Part shown: piece by piece, positions 1 through 7,324 of the stretch
Layout: every line of letters begins with the position of its first letter
How positions within the stretch are numbered: the first letter of the stretch is position 1
Assembly: GCA_964478625.1 (NCBI GenBank)
Contig: CAYZJH010000003.1
Coordinates: 53,561 to 117,560 of the forward strand
Direction of reading: 5' to 3'
DNA length: 64,000 bases
Source of the DNA: SKZT01 sp964478625
Lineage (GTDB): Bacteria; Desulfobacterota; Desulfobacteria; Desulfobacterales; SKZT01
The notes under the pieces: model-generated
The model's database searches: none
The model's input: the letters and a program-made list of their open reading frames with translations, nothing else
What the model was told of the DNA's origin: nothing
Translations under genes and position numbers: made by a program

Positions 1-864
1 TCCGATCGATTTCGGGATGGGCTCATCAGAACCGATGTCATGCCTTTAGGCAGTGCAGCACTTGCCGGCACAACCTACCCGATCGACAGGCATTTCACTG
101 CCGAGCTTTTAAATTTTTCCGAAGTTTCTTCAAACAGCATTGACTCAGTATCGGACCGTGATTTTGTGATGGAATTTTTGTCTGCAGCAAGTATTTGCAT
201 GGTTCATTTCAGCAGAATTTCAGAAGAAATGGTTTTATGGTCATCTTCCGAATTCAGCTTTATTGAACTTTCTGACGCATTTACCACCGGAAGCAGTATT
301 ATGCCTCAAAAAAAAAATCCGGATATTGCCGAGCTGGTGAGGGGAAAAACCGGACGTGTCTTTGGAGACCTTATCGCAATGCTTACCGTGATGAAATCTC
401 TTCCGCTTGCTTATAACCGGGATATGCAGGAAGATAAAGAGCCGCTTTTTGATGCGGTTAACACGATAAAGGCTTGTGCGGATATTTATGTCCGGATGCT
501 GCCCAATATGAAAATCAACAAGGAAGTCATGGGCAACGCAACCATGGAGGGTTTCCTGAATGCAACGGATCTTGCGGATTATCTGGTGACAAAGGGTGTT
601 GCGTTCCGGGAAGCTCACGCAATTGTTGGAAAAGCGGTTCAATATGCCCTGGGATTGAAAAAAGAGCTTCATGAATTGAGTATAGAAGAACTAAGATCCT
701 TTTCCAGTTTGATTTCAGAAGATATTTTTTCTTTTCTTACCGTCGATGAGATGGTGGATCGAAGAAAATCTTATGGTGGTACTTCTAAAAAATTGGTTGC
801 CGATGCTATTGAAAAGGCCAGAGATCGGCTCAAAAATGAAACTCAAACCACAAAGCCTGGTTGA
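1..864 (+). CDS. argH: Argininosuccinate lyase, C-terminal part (5' truncated by window edge)
   Basis: Last step of arginine synthesis: argininosuccinate is split to arginine and fumarate in the cytoplasm. The open frame runs from base 1, so the N-terminus lies outside the window; about 287 of the usual 460 or so residues are present. The fumarase/aspartase superfamily signature GSSIMPQKKNPD sits at about bases 289-324, and the sequence around GNATMEGFLNATDLADYLV is typical of the ArgH C-terminal helical domain. It is followed after 28 bases by a lipoprotein gene and then lysA and dapF, a gene order familiar in Desulfobacterota. The family assignment is secure. Confidence 0.95.
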   Translation, partial: SDRFRDGLIRTDVMPLGSAALAGTTYPIDRHFTAELLNFSEVSSNSIDSVSDRDFVMEFLSAASICMVHFSRISEEMVLWSSSEFSFIELSDAFTTGSSIMPQKKNPDIAELVRGKTGRVFGDLIAMLTVMKSLPLAYNRDMQEDKEPLFDAVNTIKACADIYVRMLPNMKINKEVMGNATMEGFLNATDLADYLVTKGVAFREAHAIVGKAVQYALGLKKELHELSIEELRSFSSLISEDIFSFLTVDEMVDRRKSYGGTSKKLVADAIEKARDRLKNETQTTKPG

Positions 865-892
865 CAGCGAAAAAAACAGTGAATTGAATTAA

Positions 893-1399
893 ATGTTAAT
901 GAAGATGTTCCAAAAATCTGAAAATAAAGGTGCTGCTCAATATCTTTTAAAAATGATCGCCGTTTTTTTTCTGGTGGTTTCAGTGGTCTGTTGCGGTAAA
1001 AAAGGTCCTCCTGTGCCGCCGGATCTGCTTCCGTTGCCTTCAGTCAATAACCTGGAGGTCAGGCAGGTCGATAATTCACTAGAATTAACCTGGCTTGTAC
1101 ACGTAGGAAAAAATATGCCCGAACCCGATGGATTCAGAATTTACCGATCAAAAAGGTCACTTGCTGATTTCGAAGAATGTCCCGGATGTCCTGATGTTTT
1201 TGAGAAAGTCGGTGAATTGGAAACAGGGTTTAGTCTGTGGGGAAGAACTGAAAATAGATATACCTATCGTGATACTTTGGAAGAAGGTTTTGCCTATCGT
1301 TATAAAGTCCTGACTTTTACCGACAGGGGTTTGACAAGCGAGTGGTCCGATACGGTTGAACTGATTGTGGAAAGCAAATCATTTGGCTCAGAAAACTGA
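893..1399 (+). CDS. LptM/YifL-like lipoprotein with fibronectin-type domain
   Basis: A 168-residue predicted lipoprotein. A hydrophobic signal segment (about residues 20-34) ends in a lipobox with paired cysteines, VVCCGKKGPPVPP. The CGxKGP-Pro motif after the cysteine resembles small LptM (YifL) lipoproteins, which are also encoded beside lysA/dapF in many proteobacteria. Unlike the short LptM, this one continues with about 110 residues carrying fibronectin-III-like features (VRQVDNSLELTW, then FRIYRS). It lies between argH and lysA. LptM in E. coli assists LptD maturation; whether that holds here is inference. Nearby ATGs at 899 and 905 are alternative starts. Confident as a lipoprotein, moderate on the LptM link. 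Confidence 0.75.
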   Translation: MLMKMFQKSENKGAAQYLLKMIAVFFLVVSVVCCGKKGPPVPPDLLPLPSVNNLEVRQVDNSLELTWLVHVGKNMPEPDGFRIYRSKRSLADFEECPGCPDVFEKVGELETGFSLWGRTENRYTYRDTLEEGFAYRYKVLTFTDRGLTSEWSDTVELIVESKSFGSEN

Positions 1400-1478
1400 C
1401 CGGGTTATTTGAAATAGAAAACTGTGCCTAAAACCCTTTCAATAAATGGATATCCATTTATTTTATTCCAGGTGGTCT

Positions 1479-2735
1479 ATGCATCATTTCCAATATCAAA
1501 ATAACGAATTATACTGCGAATCTGTTCCTGTGACAAAAATTGCCGAAGAAGTGGGCACCCCATGTTATGTATACAGCCATGCGACACTGATACGACATTT
1601 TGAGGCGTTTAACTCTGCGTTCGAGGGGATTGATCGGCTGGTCTGCTTTTCAGCCAAAGCCAATACCAATCTTGCCATACTTCATTTATTTTCAAGCCTC
1701 GGAAGTGGTTTGGATATCGTATCGGGAGGAGAGCTTTACCGAGGGATTCAAGCGGGTTTTTCACCCAACAAAATCGTCTATTCCGGGGTCGGAAAAAAAA
1801 TTGATGAAATTGACTATGCTATCAGCTCAAAAATCCTGATGTTCAATGTGGAATCATTGGAAGAACTCGAATTGATCGACAGTCGGGCCAAAAGCCTGAA
1901 TACACAAGCTTCTATTGCTCTTCGCGTGAACCCTGATGTGGATCCTAAGACCCACCCGTATATTTCTACCGGCCTTAAAAAAAACAAATTCGGCATTGAA
2001 AGTGATGCTGCCTTGGAGGCCTACAAGGCGGCTATGAAAATGAAATACATCAATATCATTGGGATAGATTGTCATATAGGATCCCAAATTACCCAGGTCA
2101 CCCCTTTTGAAGATGCACTGGTCAAATTAAAATCCCTGGCTGTTAAATTACAGGCCTTAGGGATACACATAAAATATATTGATATGGGGGGAGGTTTGGG
2201 CATCACCTATTCAGACGAATCCCCCCCGCATCCTGCCGAATATGCCAAAGCGCTTGTGAATAGTTTAAAAGAAACATCTCTGAAACTCATTCTGGAGCCG
2301 GGACGCGTCATTGTGGGTAACGCCGGAATATTGGTAACACAGGTACTCTATCGCAAAAAAGGGCAGATTAAGGAATTTGCCATTGTCGATGCAGCTATGA
2401 ATGACCTGATGCGTCCGACCTTGTATAAAGCCTACCATGCCATTGAACCGGTTAAAAAAGAGGAAAAAGGCACAATCCTAGCTGATGTGGTAGGTCCTAT
2501 CTGTGAAACCGGTGATTTTTTGGCATTGGATCGTCAAATGGCCGATGTTGAAAAAGGCGATCTTCTGGCGGTGATGAGCGCCGGCGCCTATGGATTTACC
2601 ATGTCTTCTAACTACTGCTCACGACCACGGGCTGCCGAAGTCATGGTATCCGGAGACCGGTTTGAGGTGATCAGGCGAAGAGAAACTTATCAGGACCTGA
2701 ACAGGGGAGAATCCATTGCTTCTTTCTTGTCATGA
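1479..2735 (+). CDS. lysA: Diaminopimelate decarboxylase
   Basis: PLP-dependent enzyme converting meso-diaminopimelate to lysine, the final lysine step. The frame is open from 1446, but the ATG at 1479 is preceded by AGGTGG (1470-1475) and begins the normal LysA N-terminus (MHHFQYQNNELYCESV), so I start there, giving 418 residues. Visible family marks are the PLP-lysine segment CFSAKANTN, the HIGSQI motif, the GGGLGI phosphate-binding loop, and the EPGR and CETGD motifs near the C-terminus. The stop overlaps the dapF start by four bases (ATGA), suggesting translational coupling. Lysine or diaminopimelate control is not visible; I see no lysine riboswitch upstream. Confidence 0.95.
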   Translation: MHHFQYQNNELYCESVPVTKIAEEVGTPCYVYSHATLIRHFEAFNSAFEGIDRLVCFSAKANTNLAILHLFSSLGSGLDIVSGGELYRGIQAGFSPNKIVYSGVGKKIDEIDYAISSKILMFNVESLEELELIDSRAKSLNTQASIALRVNPDVDPKTHPYISTGLKKNKFGIESDAALEAYKAAMKMKYINIIGIDCHIGSQITQVTPFEDALVKLKSLAVKLQALGIHIKYIDMGGGLGITYSDESPPHPAEYAKALVNSLKETSLKLILEPGRVIVGNAGILVTQVLYRKKGQIKEFAIVDAAMNDLMRPTLYKAYHAIEPVKKEEKGTILADVVGPICETGDFLALDRQMADVEKGDLLAVMSAGAYGFTMSSNYCSRPRAAEVMVSGDRFEVIRRRETYQDLNRGESIASFLS

Positions 2736-3604
2736 TAACCAGATGCTTTGAAATCCAAATGGACATGAACATGGATCAGATTCCTTTTTTTAAGATGAGC
2801 GGAAGTGGAAACGATTTTGTTCTTATTGATAACCGGGAAAAGGTAGTTGAAGAAAACGGTTTGCAGGACAAGATTAAAAAAGTATGCCGAAGAAAACTAT
2901 CAGTCGGGGCCGATGGTTTTATTCTAGTGGAGAAATCAAAGCTGGTTGATTTCAAATGGCGATTTTTCAATTCTGACGGCAGTATTGCGGAAATGTGCGG
3001 CAATGGTGCCAGATGTGTTGCACGCTTTGCATTTCTGAAAGGTATTGCTCAAAAAGAAATGGCGTTTGAAACAGATGCCGGTATTGTTTCAGCTTCCATA
3101 AATGGTGAGGCTGTTAAAATAAGAATGCCGGAACCCACGGATATAAAAACGGATTATACCATCGAGTTGGAACAAGGTTCTCTGGCTGTCAGTAGCGTCA
3201 ATACGGGAGTGCCCCATGTTGTAGTAGGGGTGGATAATCTTGATCAGGTGGATGTTGTTAACCGAGGGCGGGAAATTCGATATTGCAGGGCGTTTGCTCC
3301 TGCCGGAACCAATGTGAATTTTATATCTCTTCATAAAGACGGATTTATTGAAATACGCACCTATGAACGTGGAGTAGAGGATGAAACCCTGGCATGCGGG
3401 ACAGGGTCGGTTGCAGGAGCTATAATTATGGCTTGTAAGAACAAGCTTGATTCTCCTGTCAGAGTGCTGACAAAAAGCGGAGGATTTCTGAAGATATTTT
3501 TTAACAAAAATGAAATTCGTTTTTCGGATGTTTACCTTGAGGGGGATGCACGGGTTGTCTATTCCGGAAAATTGTGGCGTGATGCCTGGGACTATTCATT
3601 TTAA
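2732..3604 (+). CDS. dapF: Diaminopimelate epimerase
   Basis: Interconverts LL- and meso-diaminopimelate for lysine and peptidoglycan synthesis, without cofactor. Both catalytic cysteines are present: MCGNGARC (first base) and ACGTGSVAGA (second). The N-terminal FFKMSGSGNDFVLID is the usual DapF opening. The ATG at 2732 overlaps the lysA stop, but the family N-terminus would fit a start at one of the internal ATGs (2762-2774) just as well, so the first 10-14 residues are uncertain. Length 290 residues against the usual 270-285 also hints at a later start. Translationally coupled to lysA. Confidence 0.94.
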   Translation: MITRCFEIQMDMNMDQIPFFKMSGSGNDFVLIDNREKVVEENGLQDKIKKVCRRKLSVGADGFILVEKSKLVDFKWRFFNSDGSIAEMCGNGARCVARFAFLKGIAQKEMAFETDAGIVSASINGEAVKIRMPEPTDIKTDYTIELEQGSLAVSSVNTGVPHVVVGVDNLDQVDVVNRGREIRYCRAFAPAGTNVNFISLHKDGFIEIRTYERGVEDETLACGTGSVAGAIIMACKNKLDSPVRVLTKSGGFLKIFFNKNEIRFSDVYLEGDARVVYSGKLWRDAWDYSF

Positions 3605-3614
3605 ATTTTGGTTA

Positions 3615-3635
3615 CCGGTTTTTCACCCAAACCGG
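3615..3635. terminator. Weak hairpin after dapF
   Basis: A 7-base perfect stem (CCGGTTT / AAACCGG) with a 7-base loop lies 11 bases after the dapF stop. There is no T-run after it, so it is a poor intrinsic terminator. It may be an mRNA-processing or attenuation structure between dapF and folK. The 140-base gap between these genes holds no convincing gene. Confidence 0.25.
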
Positions 3636-3744
3636 CAAAAATAGTGGCAGGTACCGAATGGCAGGAGTTGCTGCCCAAGGTGGCTGGCATTTCTAAGGCA
3701 TTAAATCTGCGAAATCCGTCACTTAAATATGGTGGTGAATTCTC

Positions 3745-4236
3745 ATGCCGGTTGTTTACATTTCTATTGGTTCAAATTTGGGTAACAGGTATAAAAATTG
3801 CCGGTTTGGTATTGATCAATTGGCCGGTCTGGTATCATCATCTTTGATGAAACAGTCTTTTTTTTATGAAACTCAACCCGTAGGATATGAAGAACAGGAT
3901 TGGTTTTTAAACGCAGCCATTCAAATGGAAACCTTGCTGGAACCTCATGATCTTCTTGGTTGGTTAAAAGCAATCGAAGCTGCATCCGGAAGAGATTTCA
4001 ACCAGATCCGGTTTGGACCCCGAACCCTCGATTTGGATATTTTACTTTATGGCGACCTGGTTTTTTGTGGCACAAACCTGAAGATTCCCCATCCGAGAAT
4101 GCATGAGAGGCGGTTTGTTTTAAAACCATTATGTGATATAGACCCGGAAATTGTTCATCCGGTTTTTAAAAAATCGGTTGCCCATCTTCTAAAAGAGCTT
4201 GGAGAATCTGAGCAAAAGGTGATTCTATATAAATGA
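3745..4236 (+). CDS. folK: 2-amino-4-hydroxy-6-hydroxymethyldihydropteridine pyrophosphokinase
   Basis: Transfers pyrophosphate from ATP to hydroxymethyl-dihydropterin in folate synthesis. The 163-residue length is normal. Visible HPPK signatures are the start VYISIGSNLGNR, the substrate segment YETQPVGYEEQDWFLNAA, and the metal-binding motif FGPRTLDLDILLYGD near residues 91-105, followed by IPHPRMHERRFVLKPL. GGTGG at 3731-3735 serves as the ribosome site. The stop overlaps the next gene (YHS protein) by four bases. Confidence 0.96.
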   Translation: MPVVYISIGSNLGNRYKNCRFGIDQLAGLVSSSLMKQSFFYETQPVGYEEQDWFLNAAIQMETLLEPHDLLGWLKAIEAASGRDFNQIRFGPRTLDLDILLYGDLVFCGTNLKIPHPRMHERRFVLKPLCDIDPEIVHPVFKKSVAHLLKELGESEQKVILYK

Positions 4237-4490
4237 AACTTCTTGTTATCATTATTATTTTATATCTGGCCTATCGGGCCTTAAAATACAGATTACATAT
4301 CAACATGACTCCGAAATCGAAATATTCGAAAGGTTCAGAAAGACAAATTGATGATATTATGGTGAAAGATCCGATGTGTGAAGTGTATTTTCCGAAAAGA
4401 AGTGGCATACCGTTAACTATCGACGGTAAAACCTTTTATTTTTGCAGCAACGATTGTAAAGAGAAATTCATGTCAAAAGAGACAAATTAA
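4233..4490 (+). CDS. Membrane-anchored YHS/TRASH-domain small protein
   Basis: An 85-residue protein with an N-terminal transmembrane segment (MKLLVIIIILYLAYRAL) and a C-terminal YHS/TRASH-type metal-binding domain: DPMCEVYFP, then GKTFYFCSNDCKEKF. Three cysteines in the C...CxxxC pattern are typical of this domain, which is associated with copper or other soft-metal handling. It starts inside the folK stop (ATGA overlap). The anchor should place the domain close to the membrane face. The function is not known; the family call rests on the motif only. Confidence 0.75.
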   Translation: MKLLVIIIILYLAYRALKYRLHINMTPKSKYSKGSERQIDDIMVKDPMCEVYFPKRSGIPLTIDGKTFYFCSNDCKEKFMSKETN

Positions 4491-4541
4491 AAAAGAGAAG
4501 GATTCTTTTTTAATTTTAAAATCAATTCGGAGGAGAAAGAA

Positions 4542-5186
4542 ATGAAATTTTTCATTGATACGGCCAATATTGTTGAAATCAAAGATGCTCACAGCATGGG
4601 AATGGTCGATGGGGTGACGACAAATCCATCCTTGATCGCAAAAGAGGGCCGTGTGTTTGAGGATCTTATTAGAGAAATTTGTGAGATCGTAGACGGTCCG
4701 ATCAGTGCGGAGGTGATATCCACGGAATACAACGGTATGGTTACAGAAGCTAAAAAACTTGCCGAGATTCATGATAATATCGTGGTTAAGATTCCGATGA
4801 CCATTGATGGGATTAAAGCTACCAAGACATTAACCGAAGAGGGCATCAAGACCAATGTAACACTGGTATTTTCACCATTGCAGGCACTTATGGCGGCAAA
4901 AGCGGGTGCTACGTTTGTCAGTCCTTTTGTGGGGCGAATTGATGATATCTCTTCCGATGGGATGCTTCTGGTGGAGCAAATTGTTGAAATTTATGGTAAC
5001 TATGCATTTGATACACAGATTATTGTTGCCAGTATTCGCAATCCATTGCATGTGCTTGATGCGGCTCTTGTAGGAGCTGATATTGCTACCATACCCTATA
5101 GTGTTTTAAGAAGACTGGCAAGCCATCCGTTAACGGACAAAGGGTTGAAAGCCTTCTTGGATGACTGGAAAAAGGCCCAAAAGTAA
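4542..5186 (+). CDS. tal: Transaldolase (TalC/MipB small type)
   Basis: A 214-residue class I aldolase of the small transaldolase / fructose-6-phosphate aldolase family, linking the pentose phosphate pathway and glycolysis. The Schiff-base lysine lies in NIVVKIPMT. At the two positions that separate the subfamilies, this protein has Glu (SAEVIST, where E. coli FSA has Gln) and Phe (SPFVGRID, where FSA has Tyr), so transaldolase activity is the better prediction. GGAGGAGA at 4530-4537 is a strong ribosome site. It stands 52 bases after the YHS gene and 39 bases before pgsA. Confidence 0.9.
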   Translation: MKFFIDTANIVEIKDAHSMGMVDGVTTNPSLIAKEGRVFEDLIREICEIVDGPISAEVISTEYNGMVTEAKKLAEIHDNIVVKIPMTIDGIKATKTLTEEGIKTNVTLVFSPLQALMAAKAGATFVSPFVGRIDDISSDGMLLVEQIVEIYGNYAFDTQIIVASIRNPLHVLDAALVGADIATIPYSVLRRLASHPLTDKGLKAFLDDWKKAQK

Positions 5187-5225
5187 TTCTTTAATTATCT
5201 CGAAGGGGAAAGGGGTCCGGAAAAA

Positions 5226-5792
5226 GTGATATCTGCCGAACAAATAAAAAGAGTTTTCAGAAACCCCAACACATATACTCTTTTCAGAGTCGGGGCCATT
5301 CCTGGAATCGTCATTTTAATGATGTTTCCCAACCGGATCACGACTTTTATATCAGCCATTTTGTTTAGTCTTGCCGCCATAACCGATTATCTGGATGGAT
5401 ATTTTGCCAGGCGATGGGAATTGATTTCAAGTTTTGGAAAAATTATGGACCCGGTGGCCGATAAGCTCCTGGTATCATCAGCATTCATCATGTTGACTTC
5501 TCACGGGTGGATTCCGGCTTGGGTAGTATGTGTTATTATTGGACGGGAATTGGCCGTGACGGGACTCAGAAACATTATTTCGGAGGTAGGCGAGGATGTG
5601 TCCGCATCAAAACTTGGAAAATACAAGACGGGTTTTCAGATATCAGCGCTGATCCCCTTATTGTTTCACTACCCATATTTTGGAATCAATTTCCATGCTA
5701 TCGGGATGTTTTTTCTATGGTGCGCTTTGATCATGACTATTTGGTCCGGTGCGGATTACTTTATCAGATTTCGCCGGCATCTTGAATTTTAG
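5226..5792 (+). CDS. pgsA: CDP-diacylglycerol--glycerol-3-phosphate 3-phosphatidyltransferase
   Basis: Makes phosphatidylglycerol phosphate, the committed step to phosphatidylglycerol and cardiolipin, in the inner membrane. The CDP-alcohol phosphotransferase signature DGxxAR...GxxxDxxxD is intact (DYLDGYFARRW then GKIMDPVADK, about residues 58-82). Several membrane helices are visible and length (188 residues) is normal. GTG start at 5226 with a purine-rich AAAGGGG stretch upstream. Cardiolipin synthase lies about 4 kb downstream. Confidence 0.93.
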   Translation: MISAEQIKRVFRNPNTYTLFRVGAIPGIVILMMFPNRITTFISAILFSLAAITDYLDGYFARRWELISSFGKIMDPVADKLLVSSAFIMLTSHGWIPAWVVCVIIGRELAVTGLRNIISEVGEDVSASKLGKYKTGFQISALIPLLFHYPYFGINFHAIGMFFLWCALIMTIWSGADYFIRFRRHLEF

Positions 5793-5803
5793 ATAAAATT
5801 ATG

Positions 5804-5832
5804 TTGACAAAATTATAATAATTGTTTAGAAA
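5804..5832 (+). promoter_or_regulatory. Candidate sigma-70 promoter for the tRNA pair
   Basis: TTGACA at 5804-5809 (perfect -35), 17-base spacer, then TAGAAA at 5827-5832 as -10. It lies 16 bases before tRNA-Gly, the right distance for a short tRNA leader. Confidence 0.5.
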
Positions 5833-5848
5833 AACATTTCTCAGCTGG

Positions 5849-5923
5849 GCGGGAATAACTCAGTGGTAGAGTGCGACCTTGCCAAGGTCGAAGTCGCGGG
5901 TTCAAATCCCGTTTCCCGCTCCA
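5849..5923 (+). tRNA. tRNA-Gly (anticodon GCC)
   Basis: A 75-base cloverleaf with encoded CCA. The acceptor arm GCGGGAA pairs with TTCCCGC; the anticodon stem CGACC/GGTCG encloses loop TTGCCAA with anticodon GCC at 5881-5883; the T-loop TTCAAAT is standard. It is followed 11 bases later by tRNA-Cys and is probably co-transcribed with it. Confidence 0.97.
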
Positions 5924-5934
5924 TTTTTTTTTAG

Positions 5935-6009
5935 GGCGGCATAGCCAAGTGGTAAGGCAGCGGTCTGCAAAACCGCTATTCACCAGTTCGAATCTGGTTG
6001 CCGCCTCCA
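5935..6009 (+). tRNA. tRNA-Cys (anticodon GCA)
   Basis: A 75-base cloverleaf with encoded CCA. The acceptor arm GGCGGCA pairs with TGCCGCC; the anticodon stem GCGGT/ACCGC encloses loop CTGCAAA with anticodon GCA at 5967-5969; the T-arm is CCAGTTCGAATCTGG. Confidence 0.97.
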
Positions 6010-6017
6010 GCAAATCC

Positions 6018-6053
6018 AAGGGTTTACGGGTTTTTCCGAAAACCCTTTTTTTT
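6018..6053 (+). terminator. Intrinsic terminator of the tRNA-Gly/tRNA-Cys unit
   Basis: Stem AAGGGTTT / AAACCCTT (6018-6025 with 6040-6047), an inner CGG/CCG pairing, and a run of T from 6046 to 6053. It starts 9 bases after tRNA-Cys. Confidence 0.8.
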
Positions 6054-6149
6054 ATTTGCAAAACTATTTTTTTCAAGCACCTGCTTTGATTAATCAATGA
6101 TTCACCTTTTCATAACACCCAATTATTTCATCGCTAAAAAAGGAATGTT

Positions 6150-7244
6150 ATGAACACTGAAAAATCTTTCCTTTTTGAATTTAAGCCATCATGTCTAGCA
6201 ACGGGTATCGGCAGTCTTCCATTTTCGAATGTGCAGCAAGCCTTGGAGCTTATATGGTCTGAGCTTCCTGAGATACCTCATTGGCCGCAGTTGCCTCGCC
6301 GCGGGAAAATGGAACATTTTATCAACCAGTTTCTTCGTCCACTGGTAGACTGCGGTTTGCTTGTTCAACATGGCGAATCATGGCGATTCGATACTTCAGA
6401 TGATACGTGCGCTGCGTGCATGACAGATTTCTATACCGTTTGCCTTCCTGCTGAAGAAAAGGATTCTTACTGCTTGAAATCCTTTTATCCATCTTTGGAA
6501 TCCGCTTCTGGTTTTCATGCCTTTATTTCGAAAGCCAAAAATGAGGGATTGGATAAAGCTTTTTTTGTAAAGGGCCAGATTGCCGGGCCTCTCAGTGTAG
6601 CTTTGGAACTGAGAGATCAGCAGGGGCGCCCGGCCTACTACCATGATGATTTGCGTGACATGCTGGTGAGGACACTTGCTCTGAATGCCCGTTGTCAAGC
6701 CCATGCCCTGGGCGATTTGAATCGCATCCCGATCATTTTTATTGACGACCCGGCAGTCAGCGCCTATGGTTCGAGGTTACACCTGGCCTTGGACCGTAAT
6801 GAAATTATAAAGGATTTGAACTTTATTTTTTCAGCTGTGGAAGATGCCGGCGCAATTGCTGGAATTCATTCATGTGAAGCTGTTGACTGGTCCTTGATTC
6901 TCGACACGAAGGTTCAAATCCTGAGCCTGGACGCCTTTCGATTTGGAGAATCATTGAATGCCTATGTGCGACCGCTATGTAACTTTCTTGAGCGAGGCGG
7001 TGTCGTGGCTTGGGGGATTGTACCGACGTTGGATGATCCTTTTGCCGAATCTGTGGAGTCACTGTATCGACGGCTGGATAATCTATGGGAATCACTTTTT
7101 TCGACAGGTCCAAGCAGGTCCGTTGTTCTGGAGCAAAGCTTGATAACTCCTGCTTGCGGAACGGGTCTTCTATCCGAAGACCACGCCAGGCGGATATACC
7201 AATTGACAGCCGCCTTATCCCGTCATCTTCGGAATCAAGATTGA
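6150..7244 (+). CDS. Core-MetE-like (cobalamin-independent methionine synthase / UROD fold) protein
   Basis: A 364-residue TIM-barrel protein resembling the C-terminal catalytic half of MetE without the N-terminal half. The start is ATGIGSLPF; zinc-ligand-like residues appear as His-x-Cys in AGIHSCEAVDW (about residue 237) and a Cys in TPACGTGLLSEDHARR near the C-terminus, matching the HxC...C arrangement of MetE. Short or core MetE proteins in anaerobes can use corrinoid-bound methyl groups rather than methyl-folate; whether this one makes methionine is inference. It stands alone between the tRNA terminator and a convergent S1 gene. ATG at 6150 follows AAAGGA. Confidence 0.7.
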   Translation: MNTEKSFLFEFKPSCLATGIGSLPFSNVQQALELIWSELPEIPHWPQLPRRGKMEHFINQFLRPLVDCGLLVQHGESWRFDTSDDTCAACMTDFYTVCLPAEEKDSYCLKSFYPSLESASGFHAFISKAKNEGLDKAFFVKGQIAGPLSVALELRDQQGRPAYYHDDLRDMLVRTLALNARCQAHALGDLNRIPIIFIDDPAVSAYGSRLHLALDRNEIIKDLNFIFSAVEDAGAIAGIHSCEAVDWSLILDTKVQILSLDAFRFGESLNAYVRPLCNFLERGGVVAWGIVPTLDDPFAESVESLYRRLDNLWESLFSTGPSRSVVLEQSLITPACGTGLLSEDHARRIYQLTAALSRHLRNQD

Positions 7245-7324
7245 GCTGACGCTTTGAAATAAAAAACAGGAACGCCAAAAAAGGGTATGTTCCCTCAGAT
7301 GATCCACATTCGGCCTGTAAGCGA

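Noticed and set aside
3608..3847. 79-codon TTG frame overlapping the folK start
   Set aside because: Overlaps folK by 100 bases in another frame and has no ribosome site; the first 45 codons are in a gap with a hairpin.
5849..6053. tRNA pair as an integration hot spot
   Set aside because: No integrase, direct-repeat att pair or composition shift is seen beside the tRNAs.
5813..6097. 94-codon minus-strand frame over the two tRNAs
   Set aside because: It runs through both tRNA genes and their terminator; tRNA sequence commonly gives such frames.
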